A DNA stretch of 64,000 nucleotides from Prorocentrum cordatum (lineage: Eukaryota; Sar; Dinophyceae; Prorocentrales; Prorocentraceae): positions 348,750 through 412,749 of the forward strand of contig CAUYUJ010014354.1 in NCBI GenBank assembly GCA_963575745.1. Reading direction: 5' to 3'. Numbering within the stretch: the first letter of the stretch is position 1; every line of letters begins with the position of its first letter. A program made the translations under genes and the position numbers. The notes beneath the pieces were generated by a model. The model saw only the letters and a list, made by a program, of their open reading frames with translations, was not told the DNA's origin and did no database searches. Positions 32,300 to 43,141 of this stretch are shown here, piece by piece.

Positions 32300-33980
32300 C
32301 CGCCGACCCTGGCCGCCCCCTCCAGCACCGCCTGCAGGTCCAGAGGATGGAGCGGGGGGCCCTCCAGCCCACGCTGAAGAAGGACCGACCACGTCGTCAG
32401 AGTTGAGTGCTCCGCAATGCTTTGCAGAAGGAGAAACGTGACACATTCTTCGCACAAGCACAGAAGCTGCATTTCCAACACTGTCCTTTACAAAGTACAG
32501 CTCCTCCTTCGCGCCAAGGGTAATCGCAGCGAGGCTGAAGACTAGAAACGAGAGGAGGCCAAGCGCGAGCATCTTGAGTGGCCAAACCCCCCCGACACCT
32601 CTGGCCAAATGACGGGGAATTCCACTGCCAATGCCACGGCGCCCACGCCTAGCCTTTGCCTTTCCCGCCTCTGCCACGCGCCATTGCCCGATGCGAGACG
32701 TGGCTGAGGTTCCCGCGGGAGACGCGAAAGGGAACACCCTCGAAAGTAGACGGAGCCAGATGGCCCGCAACACCGCGAAGCCGTTCTGCAGGCGCGCTGC
32801 GGCAAGCACAAAAACTCGCGCCAGAACGGCTCACCCCCCCCATCGGCCCCAGGAGGAAGAGGAAAGAAAATGGGAGACGAAAAGACAGGAATGACAAGAC
32901 TGCCCATCCTCCGGAGATCTGCTCCGCCCCCCCACTGGCGCTTCACACTGCGGCGCGGCATTGCGCATGCATGAACGGTGCGCGCGCGCGCGCAAGGCCG
33001 TCATCTGAATTATTGTGCCGTCCTCCCACTGGCGCTTCACACCGCAGCACGGCATGGCACGCGCATGCGCGACGTGCTCTCTCACACGCACACACACACA
33101 CACGCACACGCAAAACACATGCACGCACCGCCTTCCCGGTCGTTCCGATACACCCTTCTTGAAGTAAGTCTCGGAATCAAAGTCTCAGCGGCCGGCGCTG
33201 CCGGCGGCCTCTGCGCCGCCCCCGGCGCGCAGCCGGTTGAGCAGGGGCTGCCCGGGTGGGTCGCGACAGCTTCAAGTCCCGCGCTAAGCCATGAGGTGAT
33301 TCGAACAACAACCTACAAGCAACAGAATCGAAGCAGAGTCGGCAATGCCAGAGAAGCCGGAACGAAATCGAAGCTGAGCCGGCTAAGCCACCAACGTCAA
33401 CCTAAAATCGAAGCTGAGTCGACGCCTCCTTTGATGTCTGAACTAAGTAGATAGCGTCGTTTCTTTCTTCGCCTCCGTCGCAGAAACGGCGGGCGGGCTT
33501 CTTTCCACCAGAAAACGAACCCCGCCCCACACAAGAGCGAAACAACGCATATTACATCCGCCGACCCTGTCGGCGTGTGGAGGAGGCTGCTCCGATTGCA
33601 TCGTCTTCTTCGACGTCGTCGTCGCCGTCGCCGCCCCCTCTTTCCCTGGGCCCGTCGCCGCCCCCCCCTTGTCCTGGGCCCCCCTCCCCGAGCGCGCCAA
33701 CCAGCGCGAAATTGGGCAATGTCGATATTGAGTCGAAGGGGGGCCCCTTCCCTTTGATCCCTTCCCCGGCAGGGGGGGGGGGCCCAGGGGGGCGGTCCCT
33801 GAGGGGTCGCGGGGAAGCCCCGGGTCAGAGCACCGCCCGCCAACAAACCAGCGCTTGATCCTGGAGAACTTGAGCCGAGCGGAAGAAGGGGGAGGGGCAG
33901 GGGTGAACCCCTTCCAAGGGGAAGAAGAGGGTTGGAAGAGGAACCGCCCTAGACCACCTATGCCCAGAGGGCTATCTGGC
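32300..33980. other. No gene supported
   Basis: A short CA tract at 33,088-33,120, three ATCGAAGC-GAG-CGGC repeats at 33,327-33,420, and GTCGTCG/CCG-rich sequence at 33,600-33,660. CACTGGCGCTTCACAC occurs at 32,934 and 33,028. Confidence 0.45.
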
Positions 33981-33984
33981 GAGT

Positions 33985-34145
33985 GCTCTTCGAGGCCTCC
34001 TGGGGCGTCTTCCAGCTCTCTTGGGCCGTCTGGAGGCCGTAAAGACGTCTTGGACCGATCGTTCGGCGATTCGGGGTCCTCTTGGACCGTCTTGGGGGCC
34101 TCTTGGTGCACTCTCGGCTCGTCTTGGGATTTTGTTGGGCCCTTC
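33985..34145 (+). repeat. Class L repeat immediately 5' of the retrotransposon ORF1
   Basis: TCTTGGGCCGTCTGG and TCTTGGACCGTCTTGGG. A polypyrimidine stretch then leads into CCCCAG at about 34,165 and the ORF1 coding text. Confidence 0.7.
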
Positions 34146-34159
34146 TTTTCCCTCCCGCT

Positions 34160-34810
34160 CCCCAGCTCACCCAGGGCCCGACGCCTGCCACGCCGCCGAG
34201 CACGCGGCAGCCGGGCACCCCAGTGCGCGGAGTGCTAGGCGGGGCGTTATCCGATGCAGCGCCAGTCGAAGTTGTGGCCTCTGCCACTCCTGCCGCTCCT
34301 GTCGACAAGCGGGCCCGCCTCAGGAGCCCCCTGACCAGGGCGAGGACCTGCGGGGCGACGAGGAAAAGGGGAAAGGCAGGCAGTCCGTGAACCCCTTCCG
34401 GCAGCCGGAATTCGCGAGTGCCGAAGCCACCATCGTGGACGCGGAGCCCGTGACGATGGGCGGGATCGCCAAGCTCCTGAAGCAGCAGTTGGCACCTATG
34501 TCATATGTGGTGGATGCCTTGCGCAGCGACTTCGGGAAGCTGGAGGTCCAGGTCGCGTCCCTCGGCGAGACTCTGTCCGGCCGGATGGAGGGCGCGGGGG
34601 CGGCCATGATCAACGCCGACTTGCGAGTGGACAAGTTAGAAGACATGCTGCGGCAAGTCCCCACGACGAGCGACGCGATCGAGGCCATGATCGACAACCG
34701 TTTCAAAGAACTCTTGTCGAATACTTCTTCGAGCGCCGGGTCCCCAGACCCCCGCGGCCACGTGGTGAACGAGCGCTTCGCGACGATGGTCGTGGGCAAC
34801 ATGGGCGGCC
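34160..34810 (+). CDS. LINE-type retrotransposon ORF1, 5' half (interrupted)
   Basis: A gag-like ORF1. A Pro/Ala-rich start (PTPATPPSTRQPGTPVRG, VDKRARLRSP) changes frame at a C5 run near 34,327-34,331. Coding then runs uninterrupted from QGEDLRGDEEKG through VTMGGIAKLLKQQL, LRSDFGKLEVQVASLGETL and DLRVDKLEDMLRQV (heptad-like coiled coil) to NERFATMVVGNMGG. Coding stops at the GGCC at 34,807-34,810, where the inverted-repeat element begins. The same frame resumes at 48,073 with LGDLSQTTERLKSKL. One C missing from the C5 run explains the early frame shift. Confidence 0.75.
34807..34810. repeat. Candidate target-site duplication GGCC, left
   Basis: GGCC directly outside the left terminal repeat, matching 48,073-48,076. 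Collapsing the two copies and removing the intervening segment restores the ORF1 frame. A 2-bp GC duplication with a one-base-longer terminal repeat would fit equally. Confidence 0.7.
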
Positions 34811-34839
34811 CCAGTGGTCCTCAGGATCTTGCGTTAAGA
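34811..34839 (+). repeat. Left terminal inverted repeat
   Basis: Begins CCAGTGGTCCTCAGGATC and is identical over 29 bp to the complement of 48,044-48,072. The stem GGATCTT/AAGATCC (34,824-34,842) can also form a small hairpin. Confidence 0.92.
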
Positions 34840-34854
34840 TCCCTGATCTTGTTG

Positions 34855-34885
34855 TGTTTTTGGGATCTTGCGTCAAGAGCCCCAA
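34855..34885 (+). repeat. Left subterminal GGGATCTTGCG repeat
   Basis: TGGGATCTTGCGTCAAGAGCCC repeats the inner part of the terminal repeat (GGATCTTGCGT-AAGA). Two more copies lie inside the right end. Confidence 0.75.
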
Positions 34886-34889
34886 CGCA

Positions 34890-36765
34890 ATGAAATTTCA
34901 GGTTTTTGCTTATTAAGCACGCGCGCATGGAATTCATGTGCCCCCAACAAGAAAATGTAACACACCAGCCAGCGGAGTACCGCAAGCCTATCAAACAACC
35001 CTATAACAACCCATCGAGATAAGAGGATCGGCAAAATGATTCCCTCATGGTCACCATCACCAACATAACCACCAACATCTCCCTCATCATTTAGATATGT
35101 TTTGGTTGGCAAGGCAAACAGTACCGAAACGTCGACCAGTGCCTACGATGACATCCACGCAGAAATCACACATTCTGCGACATCGACACACGTCAGCTGG
35201 GACGCGCCGAATCTAAAAACTAAACTCTGGGGTTGCCTAAAAAAATGGCCAGGGCGTCTTTCCAAGCGACAGAAAAAGCATGGCACCCTTTCCTTATAAT
35301 TGGTGGCGGACCCGCTTCGAAGCGCACCATTGAATAAAAAACTCTTCGGCATATCATCCCAAGTTTGACGTCTCATCCATAATCATACCCATGTTCGTGT
35401 TGTGTCTTGTTTCTCGTCCTCCTCTTCCTCCTCCGCCTCCGCCTCCTCCTCCCGCATCCTCCTCCTCCTCCTCCTCCCCCTCCTCCTCCTTCTCCTCCTC
35501 CCACCCACTACCTTCGTCAAACTGTCATGGGCGGTGCGCCGAGGAGCAATTCATCGGCAAAACGCGACTGCGCTATCGCTCGGGCGCTGGAAGGGTGTGT
35601 GTGTATATATATATAGAGACAGGAATACTGATAACGATGTTCGCGTGCGTTTGCGCGCGTGCGTGCGTGAGTGCGTGGGAGAGAGAGAGAGAGAGATTGT
35701 GTGCGTGTGTGTGTGCGTGTGTGTTTGCATGTGCGTTGTTAGGTCGTCCGTGAAATGCAGACGAGAGAGGTTCCCCTCAGCAACCCGATCGCGAACTCAT
35801 GTGAAACGTCAGAGTGCCGCGCGCACTGGCACGCAAAAGCAACACGTGCGCCTTTATGCAAACATGCGTTGTGCTGCACTTGGGTGAAAAGGGACACCCT
35901 TGCAGAGGGTGTGAATGATGAACGGGCGGGGCCACTCGAAATCATCATCACTGCGCCTTGGCGGAACGGAACACAAACCGACACCGCGTGCGCGTGACGC
36001 GTCTGACACCGCATCCAACAGCTAGGATCCTGCACGCAACGCAGGGCGTGCCGATAGAAAAGCATAAACCCGTTGCAGCCCCCCCTCCGCGTCAACTCCT
36101 CAATCCTGCCTACGCTCCTCCGCCTTCTCCCCCCCCCCGTGTTCCCACTCCGTGTCGGTTTTCGTGAGCCCCGTCATCCCCCTCTGTATGCCTCATCGTA
36201 TCTCGTTCACCAAATCTGATCCCACACACCCGCTACCACACACTGAACATCATATGTGTTTCACTGTTGTCTCTTCCACGTGCCTCACATGCCGCACGTG
36301 CTTCGTTTTCAAATTGTTACCCCCGACCCGTCGTTATCCTTACACCCCCGCAATCCTCGGCTATCTTACGTTCCTTATGTGTGTTCCTGTCACCGTGTTT
36401 GAGCCGACGTCCACTGGCAATGCATAACATCCCTCATCCACCTCCTCATTACGTGCCTGCCATAGTGGGCGCAACGGTAAGGAACGCGAAATCGATGGAA
36501 CGGCCAGGGACCTGAATTATGAAACAATGTCACTGATAAAACACTCGACGCATCAGATGCGCTTGCGTTGCGCTCCGAACCCATCGGCGGTGCAATCGAT
36601 CGAACTCGCATCAATGGAACGATGGTGGGGCGCATGATGAGGATGGGTGGGGCCAGATGAGGAGGTTGAGTAGAATGACGAGTCACAACACAGTGCTGTT
36701 GCATTCGCACCAGTTCTCGCGAGTACAGCCCCGAGCAGCGCCTATCGAAAAGATGCGCCAAACGC
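34890..36765. other. Non-coding left arm of the element
   Basis: CCT-rich microsatellite (35,415-35,510), TA then GA and GTGC tracts (35,595-35,735), and no credible gene. Confidence 0.5.
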
Positions 36766-36770
36766 TGCAT

Positions 36771-37049
36771 CTAATCAGCGCCATCAGCGGCAGCTGCCTG
36801 CACAGAACTGCCCGCCGACCCCGAACCGAACAGGGTCGTCTGCTCAGAGACGTCCGCACTCAGCATGGCAATCGCCTTTGCCAGGTCGTCAGGGTATTTC
36901 TGCGATCCGTGCGCGTGATCCGAAGCCGTCAGCCCACTCCCAGAACCCTTAGTCAACGGGACAGCAGACTCACCACGCAATGCCAGCGATTGGTTCCCGT
37001 CCTTCTTGCTGCGAGCAAGGTAGGTCTCAGCTTTCTCCTGGGCGGGAAA
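36771..37049 (-). CDS. Terminal exon, unknown protein
   Basis: Follows an acceptor-like AATAATTCAG at 37,050-37,059. It is open for 92 codons to a stop at 36,771: AETYLARSKKDGNQSLALRG, HAHGSQKYPDDLAKAIAML and an Ala/Gly/Ser-rich end. Non-repetitive and soluble-looking. It could be the last exon of a gene downstream of the transposase, or a distal exon of the transposase transcript. Confidence 0.4.
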   Translation of the reverse strand, partial: FPAQEKAETYLARSKKDGNQSLALRGESAVPLTKGSGSGLTASDHAHGSQKYPDDLAKAIAMLSADVSEQTTLFGSGSAGSSVQAAAADGAD

Positions 37050-37483
37050 CTGAATTATTGCAGATGTAGGAAGTTGCCATAACACCACGGAACATCGACA
37101 TTGGATCGAGAACGATTAGATTCAAATTCTGTGTATATCAAACCTAGTCAAAGCATAACGTGCGTTACACAGATGTGTACTCAATATATGGGAGAGGGAG
37201 ACGGGGCGGATGTGGTGGTGGAGTCGCACGAGCAATATGAACGATTGCATCCGAAATCTCCTTGGGCAGCGTGACGTAAATCTCAAGCTGTTTATGAAAG
37301 GGCGCGCCAAACGCAGACGACCAAGTGAGTACCCTGTGAGATCTCGTAAGCACCAGCGCCTCTGCAAATGGGTGAAACTGATACAGGAGGCTGTTGATGG
37401 GCTGCTCGATGCACGCGTACACTCCACGCGTATAGCACAAATACCACAGAAAGGACCTGAGCTCGCCGGTGGTTTGAACTCCC

Positions 37484-37600
37484 ATGGCCCAACGCGGTTC
37501 CAACGCGTTCCAACGCGTTCCAACGCGGTTCCAATGCGTTCCAACGCGTTTCCAACGCGTGCGTTGGAACGCATTGGAAACCAATGTGTTCAATGTATAG
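37484..37600. repeat. CGTTCCAACG decamer array with terminal palindrome
   Basis: About five GCGTTCCAAC units end in TTTCCAACGCGT-GCGTTGGAACGC, which folds back. Same family as 37,655-37,722, 41,305-41,555 and 46,630-46,716. Confidence 0.9.
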
Positions 37601-37654
37601 ATATATACAGGTAATATAGAGAACGACGTATTTGACGAAAGCGAGCCATCACCC

Positions 37655-37722
37655 CCTATGGATAACCAACGCGCTCCAACGCGTGCGTTGGAAACGCGAT
37701 GGAACGCGTTGGAAATCCATCG
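37655..37722. repeat. Palindromic TTCCAACG repeat
   Basis: CACCCCCTATGG-type left flank, CCAACGCGCTCCAACGCG, then GCGTTGGAAACGCGATGGAA and an ATCCAT right flank. A near-perfect hairpin, closely related to 46,630-46,716. Confidence 0.85.
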
Positions 37723-38459
37723 TGGGTGAGATGTGTTCGCCGTTTTCGATCTTCTGGTGTTGAAACCTTTACACAGGTATGCCATCGCTCCTAAATGTAA
37801 ACTTCCACTCCTCCTCATAATCATCCATCTCGTCTCCATTCGGATTGTTGTGGCATGTGTGTAAGGTGTGCGTTATTGGGGTGTGAGGGTCAGACGATTC
37901 ACGAGATAAAGACATTCGACTCTGGGGCGGGGTGATTAATGGGTGCGGGCCCACTGATCAATCACGCACGTCCAGAGCATGCACGGGCAACTTTTGACTT
38001 AACCCCTGATCTCAACACCGATCACTCGATGCACACTGAGGCACGGACAAGATAACAGCGCACGAGTTAGCTTCCTGCACGGGTCCTAGCTCCTCGTCCC
38101 CAAGAAAGCAATTGTCCGCGCTGCGCTTGTACGTGCCTCGGGACAGCCACATCAACCAAGTGCGGCACTCTGGAGACGCCCACATCGTGCCCTTTGGAAC
38201 GATCTCGTACACGCAATAGATTGCGTACAGCAGTCCACAAAGAGTAAGGACGCACTGGCAAGGTTCATCAGTCCTCTCAATCGTTCTCGTGTCAACGCCG
38301 AAAGTATCCTGAGCGTGCTTTGCACTCGCGCCCTCACCAGAAAAGAGTAGGACAAGAACAGCTGTGCGTTCCACATTCCATTGTGAAGCAACTCCCAATG
38401 CGATCGGCAACAATTCAAAGACAGTGAGTGGTTCCACACATCCAGATCGGGCAAGCGCA

Positions 38460-41186
38460 TCACGAGCCGCACACTGAATCCATGATGGCACTCTCGAGGT
38501 CCATGGCTTCTCCATGGTCGAAGTTCAACGAAGGATCTGCATCTTCGTATGTAGAGCTGATGTATGGATTGAGCCTGAGACACGCGATCAGGTTGAACGA
38601 TAGATGGACTCGAATGTAAAATGTTGCCCGATGGGCTACCTCGGCAAACCCCCTGAGGACGGCGTTCAGAGACTCGTCCTTCCAACAACTGTACGCTGTC
38701 GGGTCCCCCAGAAACGGGATCCTGGGACATTTTTTGCATAATTATGGGCTGAGATGAACACTTGGCGCCTCTATCCTAAATCCTTACCACAACTTTCGGG
38801 TTTACCCCTGCGAGCCACCCTCTTGTCAATCTTCATCTCCATCACGTGTTCCCTCCCTTCCCCAAGTTCCTTCCCCTTTCCCAATTGATGCTCGTTCCTC
38901 TCATCTCTCATACCAGGCATTAGCATCAGCCCCCTCACTCTTAATCCGTACACCAACCTCCCCCTATATCATCCTCGATCCCCCAATTAGGTAACAGTAG
39001 TTAGCCTGCGTATGCATGCCCCCATGTGAAAAATGGATCCTCCTTGTCAGTTCGTACATGAAGTGGTGCTTGGGGACCATCGAAATCCTAGCTGCCTTGC
39101 TTTGGGTAAGGGCGACCTTCATGTTGTGGAATATATTGTTAAACTGCTCCTGCGTCGGTGCCACTGGCGATGTCCTCAGGAGCTCGAGATAATCGGTTAG
39201 GGCTGCGCCAACTCTGGACAATTCTGTGAAGTATGGCACGCGCTGTCCATGCCGCCCCAGAACATCGCACGCATAGAGTAGTACAACTCCACTTTCATGA
39301 CCTTTCAACTTTACTGGGCACCCAGGGTGGCACATCTCAGCTGTGTCCGTAGAGTCTCTTCTGTCCCCTAGCATCGCCAATGTGAGGTCACCAATTCTGT
39401 GGGATGGTTCCAGGTTAATTCTCGATTGCCATTGGAGAAAATCTGATCTAAGATGTTTAACTGCAAGATCCAGTCGGCCATCTAACGTTGAAGAGCGGAC
39501 CTTAAACGGATTATTCAAGATGGTCCGCCAAAGCACAGCCCCAATGAACCTCTGCACAGGACCCATGTAAACAGTATGCAGACTATCGACTGTTAAGTTC
39601 TCCACACGAATGCCAGTGCCCTCGTCAAAGATCGGGTTTGCATGAACCACAGGGTCCACAAGCTTTTTGTTCGAACCTGGTTCAAACCTAGCTCTCCAGA
39701 AAACACATTGAACCCCGTCATCTGGAATCTGGGATTTCGCAAATGTATCGGGGTCGGGCATTCCCTCGAACGGCTCCAAGCGATCGCCTGCCAGAAGACC
39801 GAAACGCGGAACATCGGCTCGCAGCGTCCTCCCCCAGAACCCTCTCCCTTCCATTGGAACCAAACCACCCGACTCAATAATAAGACGCTTCTCATCTTCA
39901 GATGCAACAATTACTTGCTTACAGTGGCTGGCAATACTGGCCGTATTCATATCGTGTGTTTTTGAAGGCCATGGACAGTGGTCAACTCTGCAATCGTGGT
40001 ACCGCTCGTGGCAGGAGCTAGCGGTGCACTCACAAAAGGGGCACATATTGTATTCTGACGAAACCGACGGGAAACCAAATGTGTGTGATAACTCAGCCAA
40101 ATCCCCTTTCAGCCAAATAACTGCTGCTCTGAACCCTAGCTCTACCCCTTTAATTTTTATGATGTCTAGCAATGGGTCGGCATCGTCAAATGGCGTGTCG
40201 TCATATCGCCGATCAAACCTGCGCCCTTCGGACAATTGCGACAACTGCCACGACAAACAGTTCAGCATCGGGAATATTGAATCCCACCCCCGACAGCCAC
40301 ACCTACACGTTTCTAGTTCTCGAAGGCAGCCGAAGTAGTATCGTTTGGACGTCATCAAGTTTATAAGCCACACCCCGCTGATGCTATCAGCCCTGCCAGC
40401 AACGTTGGAAGAGTATCGAACCCCGCCGATAAACAACGCAAGTGGCAGTGGGTCGGCCTGTCCATTTGCGCGCGCATCCAGAGTCACGGGATGTTGGTGG
40501 TACACTGCTGGCCACGTTCGCTCTGCAATCGTACCAATCATGCTGGAATCATTTTGCACATCATTATACACGAACTCGTGCAGAGCAGCAAATGGCACAG
40601 TCTGATATGTACGGCCTAGGCTGTGGCGGTCAACCACTGGAATGTTTTCCCAAATCATAGGGCCAGCCTTAGGTAATGCTGAATCTAACTTCCGTTGGTA
40701 TTTACCGCTCTGTTTACCTGGTTCCAGCGCGTAGCGAGCCCAGTCAACCCCGAGAACCCCTGCATCCTTACAATAGTGAGCACACACGCAGAAATCTTGC
40801 GCAGTTATTTTACCACACACTTTAAGCGACAGCAAGTGCTTGAGCAAATGAGAGCCAGCATCCCTCCAGCGTTGCCGCTGGATCTCGGCCTCCACATTCA
40901 AATATGCAGACATGTCATGTGTCCTTCGTCGGGAACGGTTAGGGGATAGCGCCAAGAGTTGGCTTGAGGTGAAACTTGCTCCTACTGAACGGCAGAGCAC
41001 AACATGCCATGTCGATAGGGCCCCCATGCTACCCACATGCCGCACGACACGCCATCTCACGAGCCCGCTGTCCCTGACGAGTGACACTCGTGTAGGATTC
41101 ACATGACCTGTTACTGCTACCCCTAATGTTATAGTGATACCCCACCCGCCCGCCTTATTCAACACAAGGACGATCGCCGAACACAT
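38460..41186 (-). CDS. DDE-like transposase of the TIR element
   Basis: Two exons at least. Exon 1 is a 740-codon open frame (41,186-38,964); the likely start is ATG 40,913, giving MSAYLNVEAEIQ, since the first 91 residues look like leader. Exon 2 (38,721-38,460) follows an acceptor CCCAG and encodes CWKDESLNAVLRGFAEVAHR and YEDADPSLNFDHGEAMD, then stop. Core features: PLALFIGGVRYSSN, CRCGCRGW, GVELGFRAAVIWLKGDLAEL, a Cys pair MCPFCECT, TVDSLHTVYMGPVQRFIG and PKHHFMYELTRR. The 'hydrophobic strand ... R ... GD ... CPxC' layout is like CACTA/Plavaka-grade transposases. Where those have an Asp after the first strand, this one has Gly-Gly, so catalytic competence is doubtful. The exact exon-1 donor is unresolved; TACTGTTACC near 38,992 is the only nearby GT. 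Confidence 0.72.
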
Positions 41187-41304
41187 ACTTTGGACGTTGG
41201 CACCTCGAAATCACCAATGCAAACTCATCTGAGGTGCTAACAATGCATTACAATGCAGCGCGCGTGCAAATTCATATCTTCTGAAGGCGGCCGATGCCCT
41301 CCAC

Positions 41305-41555
41305 CGGCTTCCAACGCGTTTCCAACGGCGTTCCAACGGCGTTCCAACGGCGTTCCAACGGCGTTCCAACGGCTTCCAACGGCTTCCAACGCTGTTCCAA
41401 CGCTGCTCCAATGCTATGGTTTTGTGAGGATGTCTCAGGCGATTGCTTGAATTCTTACAACTTCCAACGGTCGTCCAACGGCGTTCCAACGCTGGCGTTT
41501 CCAACGGTCTTCCAACGGTCTTCCAACGGTCGTCCAACGGTCTTCCAACGGTGAC
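41305..41555. repeat. TTCCAACGGCG 11-bp direct repeats, two clusters
   Basis: GGCGTTCCAACGGCGTTCC-type repeats at 41,305-41,413 and GGTCTTCCAACGGTCGTCC-type repeats at 41,459-41,552. They are separated by a segment related to the 152-bp array at 57 kb. Located between the transposase start and the next gene. Confidence 0.92.
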
Positions 41556-41961
41556 CCGCCAGGTTTTCCAAGCAAATCCACAGGGGAGCGTGTCTCGCAT
41601 TGTTTTTTTACAATTTTCCAGCATGCGTCGTTACATCAAGTACCAGGAAGCACACGCACCCAATACTTCCACTGTGGGTGGTGGGAATCGCCGCTGCAGA
41701 CAGTTGAGCGACCATCTTCCAAGCGAAACCGACGTCAAGGCATGAGCTTAACCATACATGTGCCCACCTCCACCCACCCGCACTATGTAGCAGCAAGAAC
41801 GCCTGTGTAGTTTGCAGGCGGAAACACGCTCCCTAAAGGCCGCAACCTCTGACGCGCAGGGTTGAACCTCGCGTGCAGTCAAAAGATGCCTCATGCGCGC
41901 AAGTGGCGGTCACGCGTCTCCCCACACGAGAAACGTGACCTGCTGCGTCCAACGGTAGCAC

Positions 41962-42920
41962 CTACGATGCCTTCATGCGCTGCATCCTCAACTCCGCCTG
42001 GTCGTTCATCATCTGCATGTGGTCCTGGATCTTGAGGATGGGAGCGTCGAGCTGGCAGCAGAAGTTCTCGAGGTTGGCGTTGAAGCTATCCTCGCTGCCC
42101 TCGTGGAGCTCGGACTTCTTGAAGAGTGCGAAGTTCGTCGCCTTGATGAAGCGCTCGTTGAAGCCACCCGTCCCTGGTGCAAGCAGGGCCGCGAACATCT
42201 CCTTGAAGATCTTGTTGTCATCGGCTGCCCATGTGCCCCACTTGGCCTCCTTGTCGTCTTCGATCTCTTTCACGAACGCTCCGCAGTTCATCAAGAGGCA
42301 CGCATAGCTGTTTTTCATTTGTTTGGCCTTTGCTTCGGCGTTGCCTTTCAGTGCAGCGTATCCGCGAGGCCTGCTGGTGACCCCTGGCTTGGTCTTGGCC
42401 TTGGCCTTCGCCTTGGCCTTCGGCTGGGCGCCATCGCCGACGGCCGCCTCCTGGCCCCCGGTGGTCGCGTCGATCTCGCGCTTGCGGCGGAGGCTGCGTT
42501 TACCAAGCTGGTCAGCTGCTGCAGCACCGCCCCCCTGGCCGTGTCCAGGAGGATCTGCCTTCTGGGGCGTCTCGCCGCCCTGATGCAAGTGACCCCTCAA
42601 ACGTACAACATCCCGACCTCTCACATACCTTCCCTCCCCCACCCTCCGAGTGGAGGGCAGGGGAGTAGAACTGGACGAGGAGGACATGGAGGCGGAGGAA
42701 CGACAGGATACGTTGATCCGAATCCGTCCTCGAGCGCGGCCTGCTTCTTGGTCGTCTGGTCGAAGAACCACTTCAACTGCAGCTGCCAGTGCTTCATGGC
42801 GCCGTCCTCGCCCTCGTCCACGGAGTAGTGCCACCGCACGCGCTTCGTGAACGAGTGCAGCTGGAAGTAGCTCGTGCCAGCTTGCAAACAGCTCAGGGCG
42901 TTCTCGATCGCAGCAGCCAT
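41962..42920 (-). CDS. Cargo gene B: Lys/Ala-repeat protein
   Basis: Unrecognised. Exon 1, from ATG 42,920 to 42,712, encodes MAAAIENALSCLQAGTSYFQ and RVRWHYSVDEGEDGAMKHWQ to GFGS. A donor GTATCC follows at 42,711. The best-fitting acceptor (TTTGAG, ending 42,596) keeps frame into GHLHQGGETPQKADPPGHG. Exon 2 (42,595-41,962) has a basic KAKAKAKAK tract, then a globular helical stretch (YACLLMNCGAFVKEIED, WGTWAADDNKIFKEMFAALL, LENFCCQLDAPILKIQDH), ending KAS-stop. Total about 280 residues. No homology claimed; the basic tract suggests nucleic-acid or nuclear targeting. Confidence 0.6.
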
Positions 42921-43141
42921 CCCTTCCTCGCCGCCGCCCTCCAACCAAGCGATCCTCCCTAAAGGGAGGAACTGCCTTTGAACAAAATAACTGCAACCCA
43001 ATCCGATCGGGCGCTGTCCTTGGCGCGCAACGGGCGCACGCGTAAGGGCCTGGCCAATGCGATCGGGCATTGTCCCGACACTTTCGCGCGCACCCGTCGT
43101 GCGCCAAAGAAAAACGCATCAATTGGGTTGGAGGTATTTTA

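Noticed and set aside
34811-34839. Assignment to canonical CACTA
   Set aside because: The ends read CCAGTGG inward rather than CACTA/CACTG, and the duplication is 4 or 2 bp rather than 3 bp, so I leave the superfamily open.
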